Shown: positions 23,249-34,161 of the stretch, piece after piece
Numbering within the stretch: the first letter of the stretch is position 1
Layout: every line of letters starts with the position of its first letter
Source: an uncultured Prochlorococcus sp.
Lineage (GTDB): Bacteria > Cyanobacteriota > Cyanobacteriia > PCC-6307 > Cyanobiaceae
Length of the DNA stretch: 64,000 bases
Assembly: GCA_902594875.1 (NCBI GenBank)
Contig: CACJNU010000004.1
Location: forward strand, 1 to 64,000
Direction of reading: 5' to 3'
The notes under the pieces: generated by a model
What the model saw: the letters and a program-made list of their open reading frames with translations, nothing else
Database searches by the model: none
What the model was told of the DNA's origin: nothing
Program-made: the position numbers and the translations under genes

Positions 23249-23641
23249 TTAATCTAGAAATGCGACGCAATCTATTTCAACTAAAACTCCTTTTGGTAGA
23301 GATGAAACTTCCACACAGGCCCTTGCTGGAGGATTATCTATATTAAAAAAATCACTATATATTTTATTGACAATTTGAAAATTACTTAAGTCCGTTAAGT
23401 AAATAGTTGTTTTTATTACATCCTCTATTTTGGCTCCACCAGCTTTAAGAACTTCTGCAAGATTTTTTAAAACTTGAATAGTTTCCTTCTCTATATCACC
23501 TAAACATGTTATTTCATTTAAAGCTGGGTCTATAGCAATTTGACCAGAACAAAAGATAAAATCCCCAGCTTTTATTGCTTGATTATATGGTCCAACTGGA
23601 TCTGGAGCATTTGATGTTTTAATTACTTGTTTGGGGGACAT
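23249..23641 (-). CDS. RidA/YjgF enamine deaminase family protein
   Basis: PDPVGPYNQAIKAGDFIFCSGQIAIDP...RACVEVSSLPKGVLVEIDCVA. Confidence 0.95.
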   Translation of the reverse strand: MSPKQVIKTSNAPDPVGPYNQAIKAGDFIFCSGQIAIDPALNEITCLGDIEKETIQVLKNLAEVLKAGGAKIEDVIKTTIYLTDLSNFQIVNKIYSDFFNIDNPPARACVEVSSLPKGVLVEIDCVAFLD

Positions 23642-23665
23642 TTGTTTAAGAAGATACCTATCTAT

Positions 23666-24406
23666 TTAAACCCATAAATCTTTATTTGCTCTTAAAAAAG
23701 TAAATTCTTCTAAATTTTTTGCTCTTAAGAAAAGGTTTATTTTCATCTCTTCATCAAGTAAAAATGGAATTGTCAATTCATTAAGTGAAAGTTTTTTTTC
23801 AACTTCCGAAAGTTTATTTTTTATATCTTGATCTTTTGGCTTGAGATTCAATGCCCACAATATATTCCCCTTTGTATATTCATGAGCACAATATATGAGA
23901 GTATTTTTTGGTAAAGATTTGATTCTTTCTAGTGAAGAATACATTTGTTGATAAGTACCCTCAAAAATTCTTCCGCAGCCTCCAGAAAATAATGTGTCAC
24001 CAATAAAAAGAACAGGATTTTCCCCATTCAAAAAGAAGGCAATATGTGAGCTTGTATGACCTAATACTTCAATTATTTTTACTTCTTCCCCTAAAATATT
24101 TAAAGTTTCTCCATCTTCAACAGATACATTTTGAAAAGGGATTCGCTTTTTTTCTTTGGAGGAAGCAATCACCTTTACATTTGGCCATTTTTCAATAAGA
24201 GACTTCGTCCCGCCAATATGGTCTGAATGATGATGAGTTTGCAAAATAGCTTCTAAGTGAAAATTGTTTTCATTTAAATATCTAATAACTGGTTCGTGAA
24301 CAGATGGATCTACAACTACAACGGATTTATCTTTTACCAACAACCAAATGATGTTATCACTTAAAACTCTAAGTCCAATTATATTTCGAGCTTTATTAAA
24401 TTCCAT
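23666..24406 (-). CDS. gloB: Hydroxyacylglutathione hydrolase (glyoxalase II)
   Basis: Metallo-beta-lactamase [10 protein letters not shown]; likely start [14 protein letters not shown], because the ORF-track extension to 24577 overlaps hisG. Confidence 0.88.
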   Translation of the reverse strand: MEFNKARNIIGLRVLSDNIIWLLVKDKSVVVVDPSVHEPVIRYLNENNFHLEAILQTHHHSDHIGGTKSLIEKWPNVKVIASSKEKKRIPFQNVSVEDGETLNILGEEVKIIEVLGHTSSHIAFFLNGENPVLFIGDTLFSGGCGRIFEGTYQQMYSSLERIKSLPKNTLIYCAHEYTKGNILWALNLKPKDQDIKNKLSEVEKKLSLNELTIPFLLDEEMKINLFLRAKNLEEFTFLRANKDLWV

Positions 24407-24446
24407 TGTTAAATTAGAATGAATAATCCTTGGAAGAAATTGATCT

Positions 24447-25085
24447 ATGATTACTATAGCTTTACCAAAAGGAGCTCTGTTAAAAGATTCAATTTCAACG
24501 TTTAAAAAAGCTGGGTTAGATTTCTCTAATGCGTTGGAAGAAAATAATAGATCATTAACCTTTGAATCAAATTGCAAACGGGCAAAAGCTCTATTAGTGA
24601 GAAATGGAGATGTGCCTGTTTATGTTAGTTATGGTCAGGCTGATTTGGGTATTGTTGGATATGACGTTCTACAAGAATCTGAATTAAAAGTCGCAAAATT
24701 ATTAGATTTAGGCTTTGGGGGTTGTCATATGTCGTTGGCGGTTAAGAAAAATAGCAATTATTTAAAACCAACCGATCTTCCGGCGAATTGTAAAGTAGCA
24801 AGTAAATTTATAAAAACAGCAAGATCTTATTTTGAAGAATTAAATATTCCTGTAGAAATAGTTCATTTGACAGGATCAGTCGAGCTTGGTCCTATTACAG
24901 GCATGGCAGAGGCAATAGTTGATTTGGTGGCAACCGGAAAGACTCTCAAAGAGAATGGTTTAATTAAAATAGATGATCTTTATTACTCGACTGCAAGACT
25001 AATTGGAAATCCTTTATCTATGAGGTTAGATGATAATCATCTCAGAGATACAATTTTATCAATAGAATCAACTAATGCTTTATAG
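24447..25085 (+). CDS. hisG: ATP phosphoribosyltransferase (short form)
   Basis: [23 protein letters not shown]...[20 protein letters not shown]. Confidence 0.95.
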   Translation: MITIALPKGALLKDSISTFKKAGLDFSNALEENNRSLTFESNCKRAKALLVRNGDVPVYVSYGQADLGIVGYDVLQESELKVAKLLDLGFGGCHMSLAVKKNSNYLKPTDLPANCKVASKFIKTARSYFEELNIPVEIVHLTGSVELGPITGMAEAIVDLVATGKTLKENGLIKIDDLYYSTARLIGNPLSMRLDDNHLRDTILSIESTNAL

Positions 25086-25097
25086 AAGATTAGCTAA

Positions 25098-26894
25098 ATG
25101 TTTTTTAAAGATTTTAGAAGGATTAAAAAGTTAGGTAAATATTTAACTAAAGATAAAAAAACAATCTATCTTATATTGATAGTTTTGTTACCTGTTTCTT
25201 TCTCTGGAGCTATTCAACCATTATTAGTTGGTCAAGCAATTACTATTCTAAAGAACGAAACTACAGATGTTTGGCTAAGTAAAACTTTCTTTGGGCAGTC
25301 GATAAATGCCATTATCGTAACTTTATTTATAACTGTTTTATTCAGATTAGTTCTGCAGGGATACCAAACTTACAATATCCAAGCAGTCGGACAACGTTTG
25401 ACAGCAAGAATAAGAAGAGAACTTTTTGATCATTCAATATCTTTATCTCTTAAGTACCACGATAAAATGCCTGTGGGGAAATTATTAACAAGATTAACAA
25501 ATGATGTTGATGCTTTAGCCGAGGTTTTTGGTAGCGGGGCAGTTGGAGTCATTGCTGACTTCGTTAGTCTGATAGTAATTTCTTTGACAATGCTGTCGAT
25601 TGATCGGGGGCTTGCCATTTTATTACTTTTGACTCAAATCCCAGTTTCATATTTTATTATTTGGCTTCAAAAACGTTACAGAAGAGCCAATTATCAGGTA
25701 AGGGAAGAATTGTCTCAACTAAACTCTGATTTTCAAGAGAATCTTCAAGGTTTAGAAGTCGTTCAGATGTTCAGAAGAGAGGCTTTTAATAGCAAGAAAT
25801 TTTCCAAAACTGGAGTTGCTTATAAAAAAGCAGTTAATGGAACAATATTTTATGACAGTAGTATTTCGGCGTTTATAGAATGGATTTCTCTAGCTGCAGT
25901 TTCCTTGGTTTTGGCTGTTGGAGGATATCTTGTTACTTCTGGAAATATTGGTTTAGGAACATTAACAACGTTTATTTTATACTCTCAAAGACTATTTGAA
26001 CCTTTAAGGCAGCTTGCAGAAAGATTTACTCAAATACAAGGAGGTTTAACAGCTGTAGAAAGAATAAACGAATTATTGGATGAAGAAATACAGATTAAGG
26101 ACTCTACTACCGCAAAACATTTTTTAGAAAATGCTAAAAATGTAAATAAAAAATTTAAGGGCAAAATTGAGTTCAAGAATGTAAATTTTTTCTACAACGA
26201 AGGAGAACATATTTTAAAGAATTTATCTTTCAAGATCAACCCAGGAGAGCATGTGGCTTTTGTAGGCCCAACTGGTTCAGGTAAGACAACCATAATAAGA
26301 CTATTGTGTAGATTGTATGAACCTCAATCGGGTCAAATTTTAATCGATGATATCGATATTAAAGATATTCCTATTGCAATTCTTAGAAATATGTTGGGAG
26401 TAGTTTTGCAAGATACCTTTATCTTTAGTGGAAATGTCGCTGATAATTTAAAACTAAATTCGAATATAGACAATCTTGAATTAGAAAATCTTTGTTACGA
26501 ATTAGGGTTAGATAATTTGTTAAAAAAATTACCAGAAGGTTTGAACACCTCACTAAGAGAAAGAGGTGGAAATCTCTCTTCTGGAGAGAGACAACTTCTT
26601 TCCGTAGCTCGAGTAGCAATTAGAAATCCTGTTGTTTTAATAATGGACGAAGCAACTGCTTTTATGGATCCCTCAACAGAGGCTACTTTGCAGATGGATC
26701 TTGAGAGAATTCTTTCAAAAAGAACAGCATTAGTAATAGCTCACAGATTAGCAACTATTGAAAGTTCTGATAAGATTTTAGTCTTGAAAGGGGGATCATT
26801 AGTTGAGGAGGGAACACATATTGAATTAAGGCTCAAAAAGGGTTTATATTTTCAGCTCTCTGAGCTTCAACAAAAGGGATTCGTGAATTTTTAA
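25098..26894 (+). CDS. ABC transporter, fused permease/ATPase (ABCB/MsbA-like)
   Basis: Six-TM domain plus Walker A GPTGSGKTT, LSSGERQLLS signature and DEATAFMD. Confidence 0.93.
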   Translation: MFFKDFRRIKKLGKYLTKDKKTIYLILIVLLPVSFSGAIQPLLVGQAITILKNETTDVWLSKTFFGQSINAIIVTLFITVLFRLVLQGYQTYNIQAVGQRLTARIRRELFDHSISLSLKYHDKMPVGKLLTRLTNDVDALAEVFGSGAVGVIADFVSLIVISLTMLSIDRGLAILLLLTQIPVSYFIIWLQKRYRRANYQVREELSQLNSDFQENLQGLEVVQMFRREAFNSKKFSKTGVAYKKAVNGTIFYDSSISAFIEWISLAAVSLVLAVGGYLVTSGNIGLGTLTTFILYSQRLFEPLRQLAERFTQIQGGLTAVERINELLDEEIQIKDSTTAKHFLENAKNVNKKFKGKIEFKNVNFFYNEGEHILKNLSFKINPGEHVAFVGPTGSGKTTIIRLLCRLYEPQSGQILIDDIDIKDIPIAILRNMLGVVLQDTFIFSGNVADNLKLNSNIDNLELENLCYELGLDNLLKKLPEGLNTSLRERGGNLSSGERQLLSVARVAIRNPVVLIMDEATAFMDPSTEATLQMDLERILSKRTALVIAHRLATIESSDKILVLKGGSLVEEGTHIELRLKKGLYFQLSELQQKGFVNF

Positions 26895-27424
26895 TGATTT
26901 TTAGAAACCAAGGATCGTTAATAAAAAAATCAAACAGTATATCAAAGGATGAGCTGATAGATCTCTATGGTTTAAATTCTTATGAGTTCACTCAAACAAA
27001 TAAAGAAGAAATATTTGTATGTAGTAAAAATAAAGATTTAGATCTAATAGAACTAGATCAACTTTTGCAAACTGTTGGTTGGAGCAGAAGACCTATAAGG
27101 AGGGTAAAAAGAGCTTTAGATTTCAGTATTTTGGTGGTTGGGTTATGGCGTCATGATGATAAATTTCCCAGACTAGTTGGATTCGCAAGATGCACTGGCG
27201 ATGGAATTCTAGAAGCAACAGTTTGGGATGTAGCTATTAACCCTGTTTATCAAGGACTTGGATTGGGGAAAGAGATAATGAGATATGTCCTAAAAGAATT
27301 GAAAAATATTGGCATTTCTAAAGTAACCCTTTTTGCTGATGCTGAAGTGGTTTCATTTTACAAAAGACAGGGTTGGATTTTAGAACCTAGAGGGTCGAAA
27401 TGTGCTTTTTGGTATGCAAATTAA
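26894..27424 (+). CDS. GNAT family N-acetyltransferase
   Basis: VWDVAINPVYQGLGLGKEIMRYVLKEL acetyl-CoA binding motif. Confidence 0.9.
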   Translation: MIFRNQGSLIKKSNSISKDELIDLYGLNSYEFTQTNKEEIFVCSKNKDLDLIELDQLLQTVGWSRRPIRRVKRALDFSILVVGLWRHDDKFPRLVGFARCTGDGILEATVWDVAINPVYQGLGLGKEIMRYVLKELKNIGISKVTLFADAEVVSFYKRQGWILEPRGSKCAFWYAN

Positions 27425-28108
27425 TCATTTTTTGTAATAGTCAAAATATATAGATTTTAACGATTCGCCTTTTAACCATCTTCTTCTAAAGTGCCAGTTC
27501 TTAATTGCTTGGAGAAAAATATTAGTTCTTTCCCATTTCCTTGAACTTATAAAGATAGGAAAATTTAATTGTTTTAAATCTTTTTTTTGGTTTAATCTCA
27601 TTAAAAAATCTACATCTTCCATCAAAGGTATATTTCTAAATCCATTATTCTTAAAATAGATTGTTCTATGAATTATTAAACCTTGATCACCATACGGTTG
27701 TTTAAAAAATTTACTTCTAATATTCACGAGAATTTCGAGGACTCTATAAATTATCTTTTTGTGATTAATTTTGAATTTAAAATAGTAAATAATATTCTTG
27801 TGTCCCTTTAAAAATGAGTTTATTTTTTTAAACCAATCATAAGTTAATCTTGTGTCTGCATGTAAAAATATGAGCCACTCTCCTTTTGAATTTTTAGCTC
27901 CAATATCTAATTGTAGTCCTCGATTTCTTTCTTTGGATATAAATACTTTCGCTCCATAAATATTTGCTATATCAATAGTTTTATCTTCACTTCCACAATC
28001 AACAATTATGATTTCGCCCTCTTTTTGAATACTTGACAAGTCTGAAAGCAATAATGGCAAATTATTAGCTTCATTAATAGTTGGAATAATAATTGAGATT
28101 TTTGACAA
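27425..28108 (-). CDS. Family 2 glycosyltransferase (TIGR04283-like)
   Basis: ISIIIPTINEANNLPLLLSDL...IIVDCGSEDKTIDIA...WLIFLHADTRL. Confidence 0.85.
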   Translation of the reverse strand: MSKISIIIPTINEANNLPLLLSDLSSIQKEGEIIIVDCGSEDKTIDIANIYGAKVFISKERNRGLQLDIGAKNSKGEWLIFLHADTRLTYDWFKKINSFLKGHKNIIYYFKFKINHKKIIYRVLEILVNIRSKFFKQPYGDQGLIIHRTIYFKNNGFRNIPLMEDVDFLMRLNQKKDLKQLNFPIFISSRKWERTNIFLQAIKNWHFRRRWLKGESLKSIYFDYYKK

Positions 28109-28113
28109 GTCGA

Positions 28114-28749
28114 TTACTTTCTATTTTCAATATCAATAATTGTATCTATATCAATTTTTTTATCTAAAAACTTATATCTTAATTTTGTTGTAGCAAAATT
28201 ATCAATTGTATTTTGAAGAACATTTTCTGTCCCCCACTTTATGTTGATAAAAGGTAAATATATATGCGATGACATTATTTTTTCTGATAAACCAATAAGC
28301 CAATATCCTCCATCATTAGATGGTCCTAAAATAAGATCATTTTGTTGAAGCTCTTTTAAAGTATTTAACAAATCTTGATGGCATAAATCTGGAAGGTCAG
28401 TACCAATAAAAATAATATTTTTGATCTTATGTCTTGCACAAAAATTTTTATTGATAATTATTTGCCGTTTCATTTTTTCTCCCAAGCAGCCTTTTCCTTG
28501 TAAATTAAATTTTTTGATGCCTAATTCTTTAGTCCATCTTTTACAGTTGCCTATCCCCAAACCAGATATAGCAATAGAAATATCAATTAGTTTATTTTCT
28601 TGGAGAAATTTTGCTACTGAAATAGTGTGTTTGGTCATTACACTTTGAACCTTTGCAGAATTACTTTTACCTATATCTTTAGATAATCTTGTTTTGCATC
28701 TTCCAAAAGCATGCCATTTTGCCATAATAATGAGTAATGCTTTATCCAA
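28114..28749 (-). CDS. DUF2064 / TIGR04282-like glycosyltransferase
   Basis: MAKWHAFGRCKTRLSKDIG...FIGTDLPDL...LGPSNDGGYWLIGL. Confidence 0.85.
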   Translation of the reverse strand: MDKALLIIMAKWHAFGRCKTRLSKDIGKSNSAKVQSVMTKHTISVAKFLQENKLIDISIAISGLGIGNCKRWTKELGIKKFNLQGKGCLGEKMKRQIIINKNFCARHKIKNIIFIGTDLPDLCHQDLLNTLKELQQNDLILGPSNDGGYWLIGLSEKIMSSHIYLPFINIKWGTENVLQNTIDNFATTKLRYKFLDKKIDIDTIIDIENRK

Positions 28750-28914
28750 AAATTTGTTGCTATTTAAAATAATTATATGCCTATAAAAAATAAAATTTTT
28801 CTTATAAATTTGTATGGTAGTTTGTTAAGTAATTTTAAATTTGTCGTGATCTTGTGATTTCCTAATGGCCAATTATTAAATTCCAACTAGATTAATAATC
28901 TAGATAATAAAATT

Positions 28915-30306
28915 TTGCAAGCAATTAATCCTATTTGGGCGGAAGTTCAACAATCACTTCAAAAAACTTTAAGTAAGCCTTCATTTGAGACATGGATAAG
29001 GCCTGCAAAATTTAATTGTTTTGAAAATGGCTTATTAACTTTAATTGCTCCAAATACATTTTCCAGTGATTGGTTAAGAAAGAATTATTGTCAAACTATC
29101 GAAAAGGCTGCAAAAGAAATATGCGGCCATGATGTAAAAGTTGTCTTTAAATCTGAAACAAATATAAGCAGCGATTCAACAAATAAAGAGAACCTAGATG
29201 AACATATTGTGAATCATAAAACAAAATCATTTCCTAATAATCAAGATATTTCTTCAAAAAATCGATCCAAAAATCCCAACGGTCTAAATTTACGCTACGT
29301 CTTTAAGAGATTTGTTGTAGGTCCAAATAGTAGGTTGGCTCATGCAGCTGCTTTAGCAGTTGCCGAATCACCCGGGAGAGAATTTAATCCTTTATTTATT
29401 TGTGGTGGAGTAGGTCTCGGCAAAACCCATTTAATGCAAGCAATAGGCCATTATCGAGTAGAAATAGATCCAGAAGCAAAAGTTAAATATGTATCTACAG
29501 AAACTTTTACCAATGATGTTATTAGTGGTATTCGAAGAGATGGAATGACAGCTATTCGAGATAAATATAGAAATGTTGATTTGATTTTAATAGACGATAT
29601 ACAGTTCTTAGAAGGCAAAGAATATACACAGGAAGAATTTTTTCATACTTTTAATGCTCTTCACGAATCAGGAAGTCAAATAGTTATTGCAAGTGATAGG
29701 CCACCAAATCAATTGTCGGGAATTCAAGAGAGATTAATTTCTAGGTTCTCAATGGGCATGACGGCAGATATTCAACCACCTGATCTTGAGACAAGGACAG
29801 CCATCCTTCAAAAAAAGGCAGAACAAGAGAGGATGAGTCTTCCAAGAGATTTAATTCAATTTATAGCAGGAAGATTTACTTCGAATATTCGAGAATTGGA
29901 AGGAGCATTTACTAGAGCTGTTGCATTTGCATCAATAACAGGCTTGCCAATGACAGTCCAATCAATTGCTCCAATGCTTGATCCGAATAGTGTTGGAGTA
30001 GTTGTTACTCCAAAACAAGTTATTAATAAAGTGTCAGATTTCTTTAAAGTTTCTACTGATGAATTGATCAGTTCAAGTAGGAGAAAACCAGTAAGTCAAG
30101 CTAGACAAATAGGTATGTATCTTATGAGGCATGGGACGGATCTAAGCCTACCAAGAATTGGAGATGAGTTTGGGGGCAAGGACCATACAACAGTAATGTA
30201 TGCTATTGAACAAGTTGAAAAAAAATTATCTATCGATCCAAATATTGCAAGTCAAGTTCAAAAAATAAGAGATTTACTTCAAATAGATTCAAGAAAAAAT
30301 TTATAG
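28915..30306 (+). CDS. dnaA: Chromosomal replication initiator DnaA (TTG start)
   Basis: [20 protein letters not shown]...[25 protein letters not shown]-terminal [11 protein letters not shown]. Confidence 0.98.
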   Translation: MQAINPIWAEVQQSLQKTLSKPSFETWIRPAKFNCFENGLLTLIAPNTFSSDWLRKNYCQTIEKAAKEICGHDVKVVFKSETNISSDSTNKENLDEHIVNHKTKSFPNNQDISSKNRSKNPNGLNLRYVFKRFVVGPNSRLAHAAALAVAESPGREFNPLFICGGVGLGKTHLMQAIGHYRVEIDPEAKVKYVSTETFTNDVISGIRRDGMTAIRDKYRNVDLILIDDIQFLEGKEYTQEEFFHTFNALHESGSQIVIASDRPPNQLSGIQERLISRFSMGMTADIQPPDLETRTAILQKKAEQERMSLPRDLIQFIAGRFTSNIRELEGAFTRAVAFASITGLPMTVQSIAPMLDPNSVGVVVTPKQVINKVSDFFKVSTDELISSSRRKPVSQARQIGMYLMRHGTDLSLPRIGDEFGGKDHTTVMYAIEQVEKKLSIDPNIASQVQKIRDLLQIDSRKNL

Positions 30307-30314
30307 TTTTACTA

Positions 30315-31544
30315 TTAACTAGAAATGAAGTTTTTAGGATCTTGATCATATCTATGCCTTAAAGGTAACTTATCTATTTCATTGATATCACTCAGCGATT
30401 CAATTCTATTTAATGATTGCCTTAATAACCTCGCTGAAATGATTGGCATATCTCTTGGAACTGAGATTCTATTTTTTAAGTATCTTAAAGAGATTCCTGA
30501 AAGTTTTTTTGGGATTAATACTTCACCTGTGATCATATGGCTCAAAGCTGATCTCAATGATTCGTCAAAGGATTCTTTATTGTATGGGTTTACCTTTAGT
30601 AAATTGTCTTTATGCTTTATCACTCTTTTAAGAGCAATTGTTGCATAATATTTAGACTCATAATTTTGGTTTAATTCATAATTACCTAAACCCTCCCCAG
30701 TATCTATTAGCTTTGAGAAAGTAATCTGTTGTTCATTGCTTTCTTTATAGCATCCTCCCATTTGTGGGGGTAAATCATGAGAATGAGTATGAAAATCTCC
30801 TTGAGTGCCTCTATAAGCACTTGTCCCCTCAAAAAGGGTAAGCCAGTTATCTATATGACGATAATTAGATCTTAAATTAAACCCTTTATAATAAATAAGT
30901 GATGCATTCATTCTCTCCATGTAGGGAATAAAAATTATATCTCCAACACCAGGTTCTGTATCACCCGTGTTAGAAACTGATGGATCAACAAACCCTGATT
31001 TTGAGCTACTTAAGATTTCATCTAGTTTAGAAATGGATTCTTTAAATCTTTTTTTTCTAAAAGAGTTATCTATAAAATTAAAGCTTTCTCGGCAGAGCCA
31101 ATTACACCAGGATCTGAAAATTTCTCTTTCTAACTCTCGAATTTTGAAAAGGTGACTAGATGTAATAAAAGATCCAAGTGCTCCAAATTCATTTTCTAAA
31201 AAAGCAATGATGGCGTCGCTTTCAGTTATAACTTGCCCTTTAAATTCAATTGCAGGTAATTTCCCCGATCTGACTTTTTCAAGGAACCAACTTTCTTTTT
31301 GGCCGTAGCAAAACATATTTATTTTCTTGACTCTGTATGGAATTTTCTTGAATTCAAGCCATAACCATACCTTCTGACAGTAAGGACACCAAGAATGTCT
31401 ATCCCTATAAAGAGTAACTAATACATCATTTTCACTATGTCCAAATAATCTTAAATTTGCGTAGGAATTATTTATGCCATGGACTCTATCAAGATCTTCA
31501 ACTTCAAATTTATTTAAATCATCCCATGTCAAAATACCATTCAT
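30315..31544 (-). CDS. Glutathione S-transferase family protein with glutaredoxin-like CPYC site and long C-terminal extension
   Basis: TLYRDRHSWCPYCQKVWLWLEFKKIPYRVKKINM...KLPAIEFKGQVITESDAIIAFLE. Confidence 0.8.
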   Translation of the reverse strand: MNGILTWDDLNKFEVEDLDRVHGINNSYANLRLFGHSENDVLVTLYRDRHSWCPYCQKVWLWLEFKKIPYRVKKINMFCYGQKESWFLEKVRSGKLPAIEFKGQVITESDAIIAFLENEFGALGSFITSSHLFKIRELEREIFRSWCNWLCRESFNFIDNSFRKKRFKESISKLDEILSSSKSGFVDPSVSNTGDTEPGVGDIIFIPYMERMNASLIYYKGFNLRSNYRHIDNWLTLFEGTSAYRGTQGDFHTHSHDLPPQMGGCYKESNEQQITFSKLIDTGEGLGNYELNQNYESKYYATIALKRVIKHKDNLLKVNPYNKESFDESLRSALSHMITGEVLIPKKLSGISLRYLKNRISVPRDMPIISARLLRQSLNRIESLSDINEIDKLPLRHRYDQDPKNFISS

Positions 31545-31596
31545 TATTTGAATTAAAGCTATAAACTAACGTTATAATAATTGATTAAAAAAAGTC

Positions 31597-32961
31597 TTGG
31601 AATTTGAATTTGATTTAATTGTTGTTGGCGCTGGATCTGGAGGACTCGCGGCGGCTAAACGTGCGGCTATTTATGGAGCAAAAGTCGCAATCATAGAAGC
31701 AAATCAAATAGGAGGAACTTGTGTGATAAGGGGATGTGTGCCTAAGAAATTAATGGTTTATGCAGCTAAAAGTAAAAAAAATATGGATTCTTCTGAAGGA
31801 TATGGATTAAAAAATGAAGGTATTAATTTTGAATCAAATATTTTGTTAAAGAATATTAGAGAGGAGGTTTCTAGATTAAGTAATTTACATAGAAATTCTT
31901 TAAAAAAATTGAATATAACTATTTTTGAAGGCTTAGGAAGATTTATTACTCAAAATGAATTAGAAATTATTTGTTCAAACACTAAGAAAATTAAAAACAA
32001 AATAAGTTCAAAAAAAATTCTTATTTCAGTTGGAGGTAAACCAAAGAAATTAAATATTCCTGGGGTAGATTTGGCATGGACTAGTGATGATATTTTTGAA
32101 TTAGAAAAGTTTCCTAAATCAATATTAATAGTAGGAGGTGGATATATTGCTTGTGAATTTGCTTCTATTTTCAGAAATTTAGGTACTGAAGTAATTCAAT
32201 TAATTAGAGGTCAACATTTACTTAATGGTTTTGATGAGGATCTTTCTTCGTGCCTAGAGGAATCACCTACTTTTACTGAAATCAATATAATCCCCAATAA
32301 TCAATTAAATTCTATCAAAAAAGTAAATGGAAATCTGGAATCTACCCTAGATTCGGGAGATAAACTCCTAACTAATAATGTCCTTATTGCTACAGGAAGA
32401 GAACCAAATCTTTTGCCTTTAAATTTAAATTTTTTAAATTTAAAGATGGATGGCCAATATTTAGATGTCGATGAACTTAATCAAACAAGCAACGCAAATA
32501 TTTTTGCAGTTGGCGACATCATAAATAAGCCAAACTTAACTCCAGTAGCAATAGAACAAGGGAGAGTTTTTTCGGATAATTTTTTTAATGACCAAAAAAG
32601 AAAAGTAAATTATGAATATATCCCTAAGGCCGTTTTTACTATTCCAGAAATTTCAACAGTTGGCTTAAGTGAGAAAAGAGCTAAAGAGATTTACTCTGAA
32701 AAAAATATAAAAATTTTCAAATGCAAATTTACCCCTATGTCTAATACCTTTAAAAAGAATAAATCAAAATGTATGTTGAAGATTGTAGTTCATAAGCTAA
32801 CTGACAAAGTCCTAGGATGTCATATGTTTGGAGAAACATCGTCTGAGATTATTCAAATGGTATCAATTTCCTTAAATGCAGGGATAACAAAAAAAGAATT
32901 TGATATTACTATGGCTTTGCACCCAACTATCTCAGAAGAATTTGTGACTATGTATGGATAA
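31597..32961 (+). CDS. gor: Glutathione reductase (TTG start)
   Basis: VVGAGSGGLAAAKRAA...GGTCVIRGCVPKKLMVYA; C-terminal HPTISEEFVTM. Confidence 0.95.
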   Translation: MEFEFDLIVVGAGSGGLAAAKRAAIYGAKVAIIEANQIGGTCVIRGCVPKKLMVYAAKSKKNMDSSEGYGLKNEGINFESNILLKNIREEVSRLSNLHRNSLKKLNITIFEGLGRFITQNELEIICSNTKKIKNKISSKKILISVGGKPKKLNIPGVDLAWTSDDIFELEKFPKSILIVGGGYIACEFASIFRNLGTEVIQLIRGQHLLNGFDEDLSSCLEESPTFTEINIIPNNQLNSIKKVNGNLESTLDSGDKLLTNNVLIATGREPNLLPLNLNFLNLKMDGQYLDVDELNQTSNANIFAVGDIINKPNLTPVAIEQGRVFSDNFFNDQKRKVNYEYIPKAVFTIPEISTVGLSEKRAKEIYSEKNIKIFKCKFTPMSNTFKKNKSKCMLKIVVHKLTDKVLGCHMFGETSSEIIQMVSISLNAGITKKEFDITMALHPTISEEFVTMYG

Positions 32962-32963
32962 AA

Positions 32964-34043
32964 TTATGAATTAGAAAATTTTAATTTTTCTTGAACAATT
33001 AGAAATACTACAAGTAATGCAAAGTAAATAAATAAACCTATCCTTAATTCAGAAAGGAAGTTAAATTCATTCAGGAAAAGTATCTTATCGAGAATGTAAA
33101 AAATATAAAGATTAAGCAAAATAAATCCTTCAATTCTTGTTATTTTCCCTTTGCTCCAGAAAATTGGTAAGCATGCAAAGGTAGTTAAAACCATAAAAGG
33201 TAAGTCAACTTTTATTAGACTCTGTTCAATTACTAAACCTTTAAATCCTGAAAAAATACTGCAACTTCCTAGGATTAAGAGTTGATTGAGTAAATTACTT
33301 CCTATTACATTCCCAATCGCAAGATCTGTTTTGCCTTTAAATGCAGCAATTATTGAAGTTACTAATTCTGGTAAAGATGTCCCAGTTGCGACGATAGTTA
33401 AACCAATAATAATTTCATTTACACCCAAAAGAGTAGCGAGCGTTTGAGAACCATTTACTAAAATATTTGAACCAAAGCTTAAAAGAAATATTCCAAATAT
33501 TAACTTTATTAAAATATTTATTTTCCCTTTATAGTTATCTTTAAATTCTTCTATCTCTGGTTCAGCATCTTTTGTCTCCTCTCCTTTTTCATTGATGGTG
33601 TTGATTTCCCATATTGTATTTAAGATTAAACAAAATATTAGAAATATCCCTGCTTGCAATGTTAATAAGCCTGTTGATGACATTGCCCAAACTGCACAAG
33701 AAATTGCCATTAAAAGAGGCACATCTCTTCTGACTATTCTGCTTTTTACTTTAAGGGGCGTTATCAATGAGCTTATGCCCAAAACAACGAGAACATTAAA
33801 AATATTGCTTCCAATTACATTGCTTGCCGCAAGCGAATCACTGCCTTTTAAAATTGAACTCAAACTTACCAACAACTCAGGAGAGCTTGTTCCAAGAGAA
33901 ACAACTGTCAAACCAATGACTATTTGAGGTATTCCTAAAATTAAAGATAAAAATATGGCTCCCTGAATAAAGAACTCTCCTCCAGCAAAAAGTAGAACTA
34001 TGCCTAAAAATATTTCTATTATTGGAAATAAAAAATCACTCAT
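32964..34043 (-). CDS. Calcium/sodium antiporter (CaCA family)
   Basis: Two inverted repeats GLTVVSLGTSSPELLVSL and GLTIVATGTSLPELVTSI. Confidence 0.95.
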   Translation of the reverse strand: MSDFLFPIIEIFLGIVLLFAGGEFFIQGAIFLSLILGIPQIVIGLTVVSLGTSSPELLVSLSSILKGSDSLAASNVIGSNIFNVLVVLGISSLITPLKVKSRIVRRDVPLLMAISCAVWAMSSTGLLTLQAGIFLIFCLILNTIWEINTINEKGEETKDAEPEIEEFKDNYKGKINILIKLIFGIFLLSFGSNILVNGSQTLATLLGVNEIIIGLTIVATGTSLPELVTSIIAAFKGKTDLAIGNVIGSNLLNQLLILGSCSIFSGFKGLVIEQSLIKVDLPFMVLTTFACLPIFWSKGKITRIEGFILLNLYIFYILDKILFLNEFNFLSELRIGLFIYFALLVVFLIVQEKLKFSNS

Positions 34044-34161
34044 ATTTAGAATTTAATTTAGATAATAAAAATTTTCATAATTGTTTAATAACTATCCTCG
34101 AATATCTATAATTTATTGTCAATTTTAATTTGCTGTTAAAATTGACTAAATAGAAAAAATC

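Noticed and set aside
24407-24577. N-terminal extension of the gloB ORF
   Set aside because: It is antisense to the hisG N-terminus; an internal Met at 24406 gives a normal glyoxalase II start.
28800-28915. Possible oriC next to dnaA
   Set aside because: No cluster of DnaA boxes (TTATCCACA-like) seen in the short upstream region.
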